From Podochytrium sp. JEL0797 (Eukaryota; Chytridiomycota; Chytridiomycetes; Chytridiales; Chytriomycetaceae), in NCBI GenBank assembly GCA_027596195.1, contig JADGJG010000178.1, forward strand, positions 1-33,663: a DNA stretch of 33,663 nt. Direction: 5' to 3'. The translations under genes were made by a program, and so were the position numbers. The notes under the pieces are model-generated. The model had not been told where the DNA came from. It saw nothing but the letters and a program-made list of their open reading frames with translations, and made no database searches. Numbering within the stretch: the first letter of the stretch is position 1; every line of letters starts with the position of its first letter. Positions 1-9,024 of this stretch are shown piece by piece.

Positions 1-164
1 AACAAGGAAATGGATTCGACTGCGGATTCCACGTCTGGCGCCATTTGAAGCTCGTGCATAAGAACCTCGCTGCTTGGATTAATGATGTCGATCAATGCCG
101 AACGATTGCCCCACCAACGAATATTTTGAGAATGCAGTATATGAATGAGTTGTATTTGAAGTGA
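1..164 (+). CDS. C48 (Ulp1/SENP-like) cysteine protease, C-terminal end, partial
   Basis: Reading from base 3, 53 codons run to a TGA at 162-164; the gene enters from the left edge. The fragment opens QGNGFDCGFHVW, which matches the end of the Ulp1/SENP catalytic domain: the Gln that forms the oxyanion hole and, five residues on, the D-C-G with the nucleophilic Cys. C48 proteases process SUMO/NEDD8-like proteins or remove them from targets; many copies in eukaryotes belong to transposons. Only the last part is visible, so the His and Asp of the triad lie outside the window and a domesticated protease cannot be told from a transposon-borne one. A possible poly(A) signal AATAAA sits at 178-183, just after the stop. 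The open frame on the opposite strand here is treated as a shadow. Confidence 0.7.
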   Translation, partial: QGNGFDCGFHVWRHLKLVHKNLAAWINDVDQCRTIAPPTNILRMQYMNELYLK

Positions 165-670
165 TTGAAGAGAATGAAATAAAGAAAAGCTGACGTGGGA
201 CTCAGGAGTGTGTGATTTGGCTGCGGCAGTTGGTGCTTTGCCAATCGCAGCAAGCGATGCTCGCCAGCCAGCGCACACACACTCAAGAAGTCCTCGTTAG
301 CGCACACGCAAGCCTCATATCGGTTGAGCTGCGAGGATGTGTGCGTTGAGCTCGCGCAGTGATCAAGGTGCGGCCACGACGACTGGTGCCCGGGCAGGCG
401 ATCATGTCCCCAGCATATGCAGCGTTTCCCCTGCGCTTCACTCACTGGCTATAATGCATATTAATGAACAGGCGCAGCCGTGGGCGTCGGTCTGGGGCCT
501 GCAGCGGGCTCGGGGGCTATTTTTGGGAATATTCGCCCCCGCGAGGCAAATCTCACAATTCCCAAATTTGGGAATTCCCAAATTTGGGAATTTTGACAAG
601 GCTCAAAATTTTTCTTCCGTAACTCGTTTTTTTGCGGAACCCGGCGAAACTCCAAGCTCCAAACCCCCCA
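165..670. other. Intergenic region, no gene recognised
   Basis: No convincing coding sequence is seen. The stretch holds the 3' flank of the protease gene and the upstream region of the next gene. Short open frames on both strands (for example minus 92-445) have no recognisable domain and overlap the protease end. The notable element is the 36-bp palindrome at 557-592. Confidence 0.5.
557..592. repeat. Perfect 36-bp palindrome made of two palindromic units
   Basis: The unit AATTCCCAAATTTGGG occurs twice in a row and is closed by a final AATT. The whole 36 bp reads the same on both strands, and each CCCAAATTTGGG is itself a palindrome. It lies about 80 bp before the ATG at 671, so it could be a double operator-like binding site for a dimeric regulator or a cruciform-forming element. 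Function is inference only. Confidence 0.6.
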
Positions 671-1303
671 ATGAATCAACATGCACCACACGCTAGCCGG
701 ACTCTTGCATCGACAACATCAACGCAACGTCCCCCACGATTCATGATACCCACCAACGATTCAAATTCCGAAATTTCCGGCCATGCGCCCGCCCCGCCGC
801 CCGAAAACCTCATATCACCCCGTTTCGTGAACCCATCCGCAATGGGCCCCGCCTTCGTGCTGCCCTACCCTGCTCCCGTCGAATATCCAACACACCATCA
901 CCCGCTTACGCATCCGCCCAATGCCGCCACTCAAACCTCACAAATCGCCGATGGAGATGGAAGGCCAGGGCACGCGGTTGTGACACCCTTCCGACCCCGA
1001 GATCCGACACGCAGTGACGACCAGCAACTCGCTGAAGCGTTGATGGAGTTGTCGAGGTTGAATTCAAGTGCAGATGGTGCAGCGGCGGCGGCGGCGGCGG
1101 GGACCGTATCACCGTTTGGGACTGTCACAAGCCCGCCGCTTTCGGAATCGGATTATGATTTTGATGCGATGGGGATTCCGGAGTTGGAAGCGCTTGCTGT
1201 GAGGCAATATAACAAGAAGAATATTCCAGAGTTGCAGCGGCTGCATGACGAATTTGTGGCTGAGTTTCGGAGGGAGGAGGAGGCGAGGAGACATCAGGAG
1301 TGA
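671..1303 (+). CDS. Hypothetical low-complexity protein with charged C-terminus
   Basis: This is a single-exon frame of 210 residues from ATG 671; an in-frame codon upstream at 632 would add 13 residues, but 671 is the better start because a C-rich leader precedes it. Residues 1-130 are rich in Pro, Ser, Thr and His and look disordered. There is a run of eight Ala near residue 145. The C-terminal 50 residues are the only ordered-looking part: an acidic motif SDYDFDAMGIPELEALAVRQ, then a helical charged stretch ending REEEARRHQE. No family was recognised. A possible poly(A) signal AATAAA is at 1375-1380. The Ala run and C-terminal helix suggest a nuclear or adaptor protein, but that is a guess. 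Confidence 0.55.
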   Translation: MNQHAPHASRTLASTTSTQRPPRFMIPTNDSNSEISGHAPAPPPENLISPRFVNPSAMGPAFVLPYPAPVEYPTHHHPLTHPPNAATQTSQIADGDGRPGHAVVTPFRPRDPTRSDDQQLAEALMELSRLNSSADGAAAAAAAGTVSPFGTVTSPPLSESDYDFDAMGIPELEALAVRQYNKKNIPELQRLHDEFVAEFRREEEARRHQE

Positions 1304-1560
1304 TGAGGGATTTTTTGCTGATGCGTGTGATTGGATTAGAATTGGGAACATATTACATATTATAGGAGTAAATTAATAAAATCAGTAATTTTTTGGTAAT
1401 TTTTGGTAATCGACGAAGCCATGAATTTGATGCTGACACAGAAATCCGGAAACCGAATTATTACCCACGTTTAGTGGAATAGACTGATTAATTAAATGTT
1501 TATTTGATGGTTAATGTATGAATATAACGTCTTGAGTGTTCCATCACGTGTTGCCCAATT

Positions 1561-2004
1561 TCAACAAGTCTTGGCCCATTTCCTCGCCTCTTTCATAAAC
1601 TGATCATACAAAGGCTGCAGCGCAATCCGATCCGAATTCGCTTTCGCCCTTGCCAAATGCTCCAGGTATGCGAGCTCAGAACGGCCTGGGATGATGATGC
1701 CGCAGGTGGCCCCTTTCCGGGGCAAAGTGCGTGCTTTCAGGTTCTTGACCTTTGGAAAGAGAATGCGATGGAGGAGAGCGTTTGATTGGAAGGCAATGAA
1801 TGCTTGTTCGAGTCTTGCTGTTGGATCGGCAAATCTTGCAGGTGGCGACTCGGGAGTGAGACACGCGGACTTGATCATGGTGGATCCGAGTAGTGGATTG
1901 GAGAGAGCGGGGTCGGGTTGAAATAGCGTTGGGATTTCGAGGAGAAAGGAGTATGGATCGATCAGCAAGGAGTCGTGGTCAAGTGGCGCGGAGAGTGTGA
2001 GCAT
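1561..2004 (-). CDS. Family A small protein, member 1
   Basis: This is a single-exon frame of 147 residues, first of four related small proteins in the window. Three conserved blocks are visible: an N-terminal D-P-x-S-F-L-L-E...L-F block (about residues 16-28); a central block LEQAFIAFQSNALLHRILF (about 65-83); and a C-terminal block ELAYLEHLARAKANSDR followed by LQPLYDQFMKEAR (about 109-141). The linkers between blocks vary in length and sequence. No signal peptide or membrane segment is seen. Two CACGTG sites lie 46-64 bp upstream of the ATG. No database family was recognised; the blocks look helical. The reverse strand carries overlapping frames, but only this one is conserved in the other three genes, which fixes the coding strand. 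Confidence 0.7.
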   Translation of the reverse strand: MLTLSAPLDHDSLLIDPYSFLLEIPTLFQPDPALSNPLLGSTMIKSACLTPESPPARFADPTARLEQAFIAFQSNALLHRILFPKVKNLKARTLPRKGATCGIIIPGRSELAYLEHLARAKANSDRIALQPLYDQFMKEARKWAKTC

Positions 2005-2049
2005 GGGTTTATCGATTTTTTTTTTGATTTCAACTCAACGCGCAAGTAA

Positions 2050-2068
2050 CACGTGTGACGAGCACGTG
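2050..2068. promoter_or_regulatory. Two CACGTG (E-box) sites upstream of family A member 1
   Basis: CACGTG occurs at 2050-2055 and 2063-2068, 13 bp apart, within 65 bp of the start at 2004 in the 349-bp gap between two family A genes. Such palindromes are bound by bHLH factors such as Cbf1/Pho4 in fungi. Other copies lie at 1545-1550, at 16843-16848 upstream of member 3 and inside the first codons of member 3. The rest of the 2005-2353 gap shows no gene. Confidence 0.35.
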
Positions 2069-2353
2069 TATTTTTTCGTGAGTCAAAGGTTAGAGAATGT
2101 GGCGGAAGAGGCGCGCACGCACACACAAACTAGCTGCTCTTGAAACAGTTTTCCAATCTTTGGACGCGGACTCGCGCGTTCCGTTCGAGTTCGTGGATTC
2201 TCATTTTCCAGCAACACATACCCAAAGAAAAGTCGTTGTTCTGGCTGCGCGGTGTTGTTGGCGGGAGTGAGCACTGTGCGGCAACCACATCAAAAAAAAT
2301 AGTTGTTTTATTTTTCAGAATCAAGCTTAAAGGGTATACTATTTTGTTTTCAT

Positions 2354-2884
2354 TCAAGAAACCGCCCTGGCGCGTCCCGCCTTGAATTCCATCATCATGC
2401 GATCATAAACGGGCTGCAACACTTTTCGATCCGAACTCGTTTTCGCAATCGCCAGCCTCTCCAAATAAACGAGTTCCGCGTCGGTCGGAATCGGGCTGAC
2501 GCTCCTGCGGCGACGTATTCCCGAACTGCACATCCTGCCATCGCGACTCCGCGGAACACTGCCACCGCCGTGCCCGTGTTTCTCAGCGAACAGAATCCGG
2601 TAGAGAAGAGCGTTGGATTGGAAGGAGATGAATGCGGTCTCGAGGGAGGACGACAAGTCGAAAGTGGTGTTCAATGTGTGGTGTGGCGGTGCTCTTGTTT
2701 TGGCAGGGTAATTTGATCGATCGGAAAACACGATACGGTTGCTCCTCGTTCTGGTTCTTGTGTTGCTGCTGAAGTGCTGGGGGAAAAGGTCTTGGGCTTC
2801 CAGTAGAAACGAGTGAGGATCGGGCAGCATGTCAAGGTATGGTGGCAATTGGAATTGGCCGCAATTTTTTTTGGGGGGAGACAT
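2354..2884 (-). CDS. Family A small protein, member 2
   Basis: This is a single-exon frame of 176 residues. Blocks shared with the other members: MLPDPHSFLLEAQDLF (residues 19-34), SLETAFISFQSNALLYRILF (about 80-99) and ELVYLERLAIAKTSSDR followed by LQPVYDRMMMEF (about 138-168). The internal Met at residue 19 begins exactly where the family similarity begins, so translation may start there (about base 2830) rather than at 2884. It has longer, Arg/Ser- and Gly-rich linkers than member 1. It lies head-to-tail with member 1, 349 bp apart. Function is unknown. Confidence 0.68.
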   Translation of the reverse strand: MSPPKKNCGQFQLPPYLDMLPDPHSFLLEAQDLFPQHFSSNTRTRTRSNRIVFSDRSNYPAKTRAPPHHTLNTTFDLSSSLETAFISFQSNALLYRILFAEKHGHGGGSVPRSRDGRMCSSGIRRRRSVSPIPTDAELVYLERLAIAKTSSDRKVLQPVYDRMMMEFKAGRARAVS

Positions 2885-3279
2885 TTCCCATCATGCGATT
2901 CTTTCGCGCCTGCCCAGGCGATGCCCAGGCGTTACCGAGAGGGAAATAATTCAGCATTAGAGATTATAATACTAAAAATATTTCTTATTCTCCCCCCCCC
3001 CTCTTCTTCTAATAGTTTATAGCATTTAAAGAGGAAGAGTAGTTGCTTGTGTTACTTTCGAGTTGTGGTATATCCGCCATACTAATAACCATTCCAACGC
3101 CGCCTGATACCTCCGAGGGAGTTTGGATTGCGTTCTCCCACATCCACAGCAAGAAACCAATACAGTTTGGAAATGGCAAGCCTCTCCCCGGGGAACTCTC
3201 CGGGAAATGCCGAACATTACATGGCAGGCGGGCTGCAAGGAGACTCGGGCCAGAATTCAAAAATCGAAATCATCAGGGA
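2885..3279. other. Intergenic region between family A member 2 and IPMK
   Basis: Divergent upstream region of about 395 bp. It holds a short direct repeat GCCCAGGCG near 2914 and 2930, an AT-rich stretch, and a run of Cs near 2991-3001 followed by CT-rich sequence typical of fungal promoters. Open frames exist on both strands from about 3043 on but start without ATG. Part of it may be 5' UTR or an extra 5' exon of the IPMK gene. Confidence 0.4.
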
Positions 3280-4124
3280 ATGCGCCGCACATCGTTCGAA
3301 CACCAAGTGGCCGGACACCAAGACACACTCTTTCACTTCCAAGAACCCGGAAACCCTCAATCTCTTGTAGCCAAACGGGTCACGAGTACCGAGTGTATTG
3401 AAGCGCAGTTTTACACCACGAGCCACGCCAAGACCTCGCGATTGACGCCGTTCCTGCCAACCCTTGTGGGGATCCAATCGAACTTGGATCCAGTCTCTAA
3501 CACGCACGAAACGTGGATTGTGATGGAGAATGTGATTGGAGGACTGGGATTGCCGTCGATCATGGATGTCAAAGTTGGTACGCGGTTGTATGGGCCAGAT
3601 GCCAGCGATGAAAAGCGGGAGAGGATGATCAAGGCGGCCAAAGCTACAACGTCAGGGGAGACGGGGCTGCGCATATGCGGGATGAAGGTGAGTTGCCGAT
3701 TCGTTAGTTTACCTCTTCGTATGATCACGAGTCGCGCCGTTTAACGGACGTGCTTGGTAAAGGACAGATTCACAACCCGATCACAAAAGATCATGAACAT
3801 TATACGAGGGAATACGGACGCTCATTGACTGTTGAGACGCTTCACCTGGGGATTGCTGAGTTTTTCAAACACGTCGAAAAGGGTGAACCGCGGACGGCTT
3901 TGATTGGACAATTTGTTTCGCGACTAGAGGAGCTTTTGGAAGCAGTGGAGCAAACGGAGTGTCGGTTGTATGGAGCGTCGGTGTTGTTTGGATTTGATGG
4001 AGATTCAGTTGTTGTGAAAGTGATTGATTTTGCGCATTCGTTTTACTGTGAAGGAGAGGGAGTGGATGCGAGTGCCGTTGTTGGGGTGCGGAATCTGCTT
4101 TTGATTCTTCGAGAGATCAAATAG
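3280..4124 (+). CDS. Inositol polyphosphate multikinase (Arg82/IPK2-like)
   Basis: The gene has two exons, 3280-3687 and 3768-4124, joined in phase 0 across an 80-nt intron (GTGAGT...ACAG), giving 254 residues. Family signatures are present in order: FEHQVAGHQDTL near the N-terminus; the inositol-binding P-x-x-x-D-x-K-x-G as PSIMDVKVGTRLYG; GETGLRICGMK joined at the intron to IHNPITKD and YGRSLT; and the C-terminal metal-binding VIDFAHS. IPK enzymes phosphorylate Ins(1,4,5)P3 to IP4/IP5 in nucleus and cytoplasm; yeast Arg82 also affects arginine-responsive transcription. The start at 3280 is the only in-frame ATG; the frame is open upstream without ATG back to about 3043, so a short 5' exon is possible. 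IPMK rather than IP6 kinase is inferred from small size and the GLRICGMK form. The stop lies 23 bp before the next gene. Confidence 0.88.
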
Positions 4125-4147
4125 ACGAAGCGAAGACAAAACAACAA

Positions 4148-7100
4148 ATGTTTTCCGGCCAGCCGCCCTTCACTCCGCCGCAGAGAGACGCTCTCCGCCT
4201 TCAAATCCAGGCCTTCAAACTGCTCTCGACGAGCCAGGCCCTGCCGCAGCCGCTGGCACAGCTGCTGTTCCAGGTGCGTCCCTAGTGGCTCCGAGAGGGT
4301 TTTCCTAGGCGAATCCCTAGCGAATCCCTTGGGTTTCTAGATGAAACTGACCCCACCCAGGACATTGCCAGTCCCGCCCCGCCAGAGGACGACAGCGACA
4401 GCGACGACAACGACGAAAGGAACTCGCTCTTCGACTTCAAAACAACCATCGACCCAACCGCAATTGTGGTCGAGCGCGAGCGCAGAATCGCCGCCCGCAT
4501 TAACCACCGCATTCGGTACGCTTTGATCCTCTCGGTTGATGTCCCGCATTTGATCTCATTGAATTTGTTGTCTGGTCACCGCTCCGCCAGTCTGCTCGAA
4601 TCTCTCCCATCAAACCTGTCCAACGAATGCGACCCAGACCAGGAATCCTCGTTGAAACTCCGCGCCTTGATTGAACTCAAGAGTCTGAAGCTGCTCGACA
4701 AGCAAAAGGCCCTGAGAGAGTCCATTTATCTCGGAATGACCCGCAACACGACCTTATTGACGAGTATCGACAGGTACTGATTGAATTAGATTACAAACGA
4801 ATATGCGAGCGTTCGATTGCGGCAGTGGAATTGTTGGATGGCAGAGCGTGTTTTTTTGGCGCGTTAGTTCCACCCTTCCGACTCGCGAAATTCAACCCCC
4901 TCGATTCTACAGAAACATGTACCGCCGACAACGCAAAATCACGCTCCGCGAAGCCAGACAAACGGAAGCTATCGAAGCCGAACGCCGCGGAGAACGCGAA
5001 CGCAGAGAAAAGGCGCGTTTGGCCGAATACTTGAGTGCCGTTGTTTCATGTAAGCGTGTTTTCTCCTCTTGTTTGAAATCATGCGTCTTACATCTGCTTG
5101 ATACCCTGCTTCCGATCTCCTCTCCCCACACACCCTCTAGGCGGCCGTGACCTCCTCAACTTATCGCGCAACAACACTTCCAAATTCCAAAAACTCGGCC
5201 AAAGCGTGCTCAAATACCACACCGTCATTGAAAAAGAAGAGCAAAAACGCTCTCAACGCGTATCCCAAGAGCGTCTCAAAGCCCTCAAAGAGAACGACGA
5301 AGGCGCGTACCTCAAACTCCTCGACGAAGCCAAAGACGGACGCATCATGCAGATTCTCAACAAAACCAACTCGTATTTGTCGAATCTCGCCAGTGCGGTT
5401 GTTACGCAGCAGGATACTGTTAGTGCGGAGGATCCGGGGATGGTGGATCCGACGGAGGTGGAGGAGTCTGGGGGTGCTGGGGTGGATTATTACGCTGTCG
5501 CGCACAAGATTAAGGAGAAGGTTGAGAAGCAGAGTAGTTTGTTGGTGGGTGGGCAGCTCAAGGATTACCAGATTAAGGGGTTGGAGTGGATGATTTCGTT
5601 GTACAATAATCGGTTGAATGGGATTTTGGCTGACGAGGTGAACGCGCGTTTTCGTGCTTGGTTCTGTTTTGAGTGTGTGATGTTAACCTGTTCATTTTTG
5701 CATACTTCTAGATGGGACTCGGCAAGACCATTCAGACCATCTCCCTCATCACGTACCTGATTGAGCATAAAAAACAAGTTGGGCCTTACCTCGTCATTAT
5801 CCCTCTCGCGACGGTCACCAACTGGGTAAAAAAGAAATTTCCGAGCCTTTCGTTGACGAATATCCTCACATGTTCTGATTCCCCACCTCAAACCCAGACC
5901 CTCGAATTCGAAAAATGGGCCCCAGGCGTGTCCAAACTCGTCTTCAAAGGCGGCCCCGAAGAACGTCGCCGCACAGCCCAACAAATCCGCAACGGCAACT
6001 TCCAAGTCCTCATCACAACCTACGAATACATTATCCGCGAGAAGGCTGTCCTGAGCAAAATCAAATGGGTGTACATGATTATCGACGAAGGGCACCGCAT
6101 GAAGAATGCGAATAGTAAATTGAGTGTTACGTTGATGCAGTATTATCATACGCGGTATCGCGTGATTTTGACGGGAACGCCGTTGCAGGTTTGTTGTTTT
6201 CCGTGTTGTTTTGGGGAACACGCGTGATACTGATTTCCAGTTCGGATTTTCATGAACGCCAGAACAACTTGCCCGAACTCTGGGCCCTCCTCAACTTTAT
6301 CCTCCCCAAAATCTTCAATTCGGTCAAATCGTTTGACGAATGGTTCAGCTCGCCCTTCTCGATTGCCGGATCGGCCAACGTGGAACTCAACGAGGAAGAG
6401 CGTCTGCTCATGATCAAAGGTCTGCACAAGGTGTTGCGTCCGTTCTTGTTGAGGAGGTTGAAGAAGGATGTTGAGAAGGAGTTGCCGGATAAGGTCGAGA
6501 CAATTGTCAAGTGTCCCATGTCGGCGTTGCAGAGGAAGATTACGGAGCGGGTCAAGTATTTGAGGAATATTGGGCCGTTTGATCAGACGTGAGTTTCTTT
6601 CGGGGTTGGATTGTTCGGGATTTGTGTTTCGCGTTTCTCACGCTCACACACACGAAAAACAGGAAACTGAGTGGAACCAAAGCCCTCAACAACCTCGTGA
6701 TGCAGTTCCGCAAAATCTGTAACCACCCGTTCGTGTTTCCCGAAGTCGAGAACTTGGTTCTCCCCGAGCAGCCCGAATTCACGACCGAAATGGTGTTCCG
6801 CGCGTCGGGCAAGTTTGAGCTCTTGGACCGCATTTTGCCCAAATATTTCCGGACGGGACATCGTATTTTGATGTTTTTCCAGATGACGCAGGTTTGTTTT
6901 GATTCGACACGCGTTGGAACCCTATCTCTGCTCTTTGTCTAATCGCGCACACACACACACAAATCAGGTCATGAACATTGCCGAAGACTTTTTCCGCTTC
7001 CGCGGCTGGAAACACCTGCGCCTCGACGGCGCCGTCAAAGGCGAAGACCGCGAAGTCCTCCTCAAAGAATTCAACCGTCCCGGATCCGACTACAACATTT

Positions 7101-8855
7101 TCATCCTCTCGACCCGCGCGGGAGGACTCGGTCTGAACCTCCAAACCGCCGATACCGTCATTATCTTTGATTCCGACTGGAACCCGCACCAAGACCTCCA
7201 AGCGCAGGACCGCGCGCATCGTATCGGGCAGAAGAAAGAAGTGCGGATTTTGAGGTTGATTACGAGCAATTCGATCGAGGAGCATATTTTGCAAAAGGCG
7301 CAGGAGAAGTTGGCGTTGGATGGCAAGATTATTCAGGCGGGGAAGTTTGATCAAAAGACGAGTGAGAAGGATCGGGAGGAGTTGTTGAGGGTTTTGTTTG
7401 AGGCGGAGAAAAAGGAGGAGGATGCTGGGGAGGAAGGGGATAATGAGGAACTGACGGATGAGCAGTTGAATGAGGTTTTGTTGTGTGTTTTTTATTTGGT
7501 GATGGGTGGTTGAGAGGGGTCGCTGATTCTTCTGTGTCTAGATGCTTGCCAGATCCCCCGAGGAGGTTGAAATCTTTACCGAGATGGACAAGGAGCGTGT
7601 AGCGAGCGAGATGATTCGGTACAATGGGAACCCGCCACCGCGTCTCATTTCCGAGAAGGAGCTTCCCGAGTGCTACGCGATTGATTTCAGCAAGTTGAAG
7701 CCCGCCGAGGCGGATGATTTGTTGAGTATTGCGCCGAGAGAGCGTCGCGATGTGAGTCTTTTTTCTTGTTGGACTTCAGAGTCAGAGTTTGAGGCGTCTG
7801 ATCAAAAATATACAGGTTCATTACGGCGAAGTGTTGACCGAGAAGCAGTTCTTGGAGGCAGCCGACAAGGGTACTCTCCACGAAGTTGAACAAATGACAC
7901 TGGACCGTCGCGCCGCCCGAAAAGCCGCCGGAGCCCCGCTCGACGAAGAAGACGGCCCCACGGACGCGTTCGACGATGAAGGCGATGAAGAGGAGTTTGT
8001 GCAGGACGATGAAGACGAGGACGTGGTTCGGACCAAGAAGCCGGCCAAGCAGGCTTACACGCCGTCCGCGAGTGGAAAGAAGCGTGGGAAAAAGTCCAAG
8101 GCGGAGTTGCTGGCCAATGACCGCATTAGTTTGGCGGAGAGGGAACAGTTGACGAAGGTGGGGCATGCTTGTTTGGCGGCTGTGAGGGAGGCGACGTTTG
8201 AGGAGGATGGGTTTGTGTTCTTTTTCTTTTTGCTAGTCGGTGGGTCATTTTTTTATTGACGCGCCTTTTTTTGAACAGCGACTCGCGTCTCATGTCGGAA
8301 GTGTTTGAGGACCTTCCCTCCAAACGCGCCTACCGCGACTACTACGACGTCATCACGTCCCCCATTTGTCTCAACGAGATTCAAAAGAAAATTAACGGCA
8401 TGCGGTACTACTCCCTCGCGGAGGTTTGCAGCGACTTTGCGCTCCTGTTCAAAAACGCGAGAACTTACAATGCGGAGGGGACTCCCGTGTTTGATGATGC
8501 GAATGAGCTCGAGAGGTTTGTTGTGGGGCGTTGTGTGTTTGGGGCGTTTGTTTTTGGTTCCATTTCTCAATTTCTTGCCTTTTTTGACAGGATTTTTAAC
8601 GAGACGTATGCGGCGCACATGTCTGGAAACCCCGCTGCGGTACAAAAACGCAAACGCGATGACAGCGAGGACGTGGAGGGAGGGTTGTTTGCGCGCAAGG
8701 ATTTGCCGCGGTTCAGAAAGGCTGCTGCGCCGTCGAGCGCGAGTGGGTCTGGGGTTGGGTTTGACGATGAAGATGACGAGGAGAGCAGTACTGCTACGCC
8801 GAAACGGGTTGTTAAGAAGATTCGGGATGAGAGCGATGAGGATGATTATGAGTGA
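4148..8855 (+). CDS. SNF2/STH1-type chromatin-remodelling ATPase (QLQ, HSA, SNF2, SnAC, bromodomain)
   Basis: Fourteen exons join in frame: 4148-4273, 4361-4515, 4591-4773, 4913-5049, 5141-5637, 5712-5825, 5898-6188, 6263-6588, 6663-6891, 6968-7474, 7542-7751, 7816-8210, 8279-8515, 8591-8855. The sum is 3672 nt (1223 residues plus stop), and all introns are GT-AG, 64-139 nt. Domain order is that of the catalytic subunit of SWI/SNF or RSC: QLQ (about 6-40, [19 protein letters not shown]), HSA (about 155-215, [15 protein letters not shown]), ATPase with Walker A DEMGLGKT (365-372) and DEGH (467-470), helicase C with [11 protein letters not shown] and [11 protein letters not shown] (764-774), SnAC (about 855-930), an acidic/Lys-rich linker, and a C-terminal bromodomain (about 1058-1145) with the acetyl-lysine Asn in NARTYN. 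It slides or ejects nucleosomes using ATP. STH1 and SNF2 cannot be told apart here; the length is nearer Sth1 (about 1360). Confidence 0.93.
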
Positions 8856-9024
8856 GTGGAGGGGGGAAAGAGTGGGGAGATTGGTCGGGGTGGGATGTGT
8901 ATTGTTTTGGGGGGTGTTTGCGGCGCGAATTATATTTAATTTTGAGGTTTTCGTTGTTTTGCGATAAAATCTGACCCGCTTTTGTGGCGCTTGCTTTGTT
9001 CACGAAATTAGAAACTCGAAATTA

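Noticed and set aside
1..59. Minus-strand open frame at the left edge (MHELQMAPDVESAV...)
   Set aside because: It overlaps the plus-strand frame with the clear C48 protease QGNGFDCG motif; the minus frame has no recognisable family and is a shadow.
92..445. Minus-strand open frame of 117 codons
   Set aside because: Cys/His/Leu-rich chance frame overlapping the protease end; no domain, no paralogue.
6640..6662. CA-rich runs in SNF2 introns as regulatory repeats
   Set aside because: Short (CA)n tracts sit before the acceptors of two introns and look like ordinary intron low complexity.
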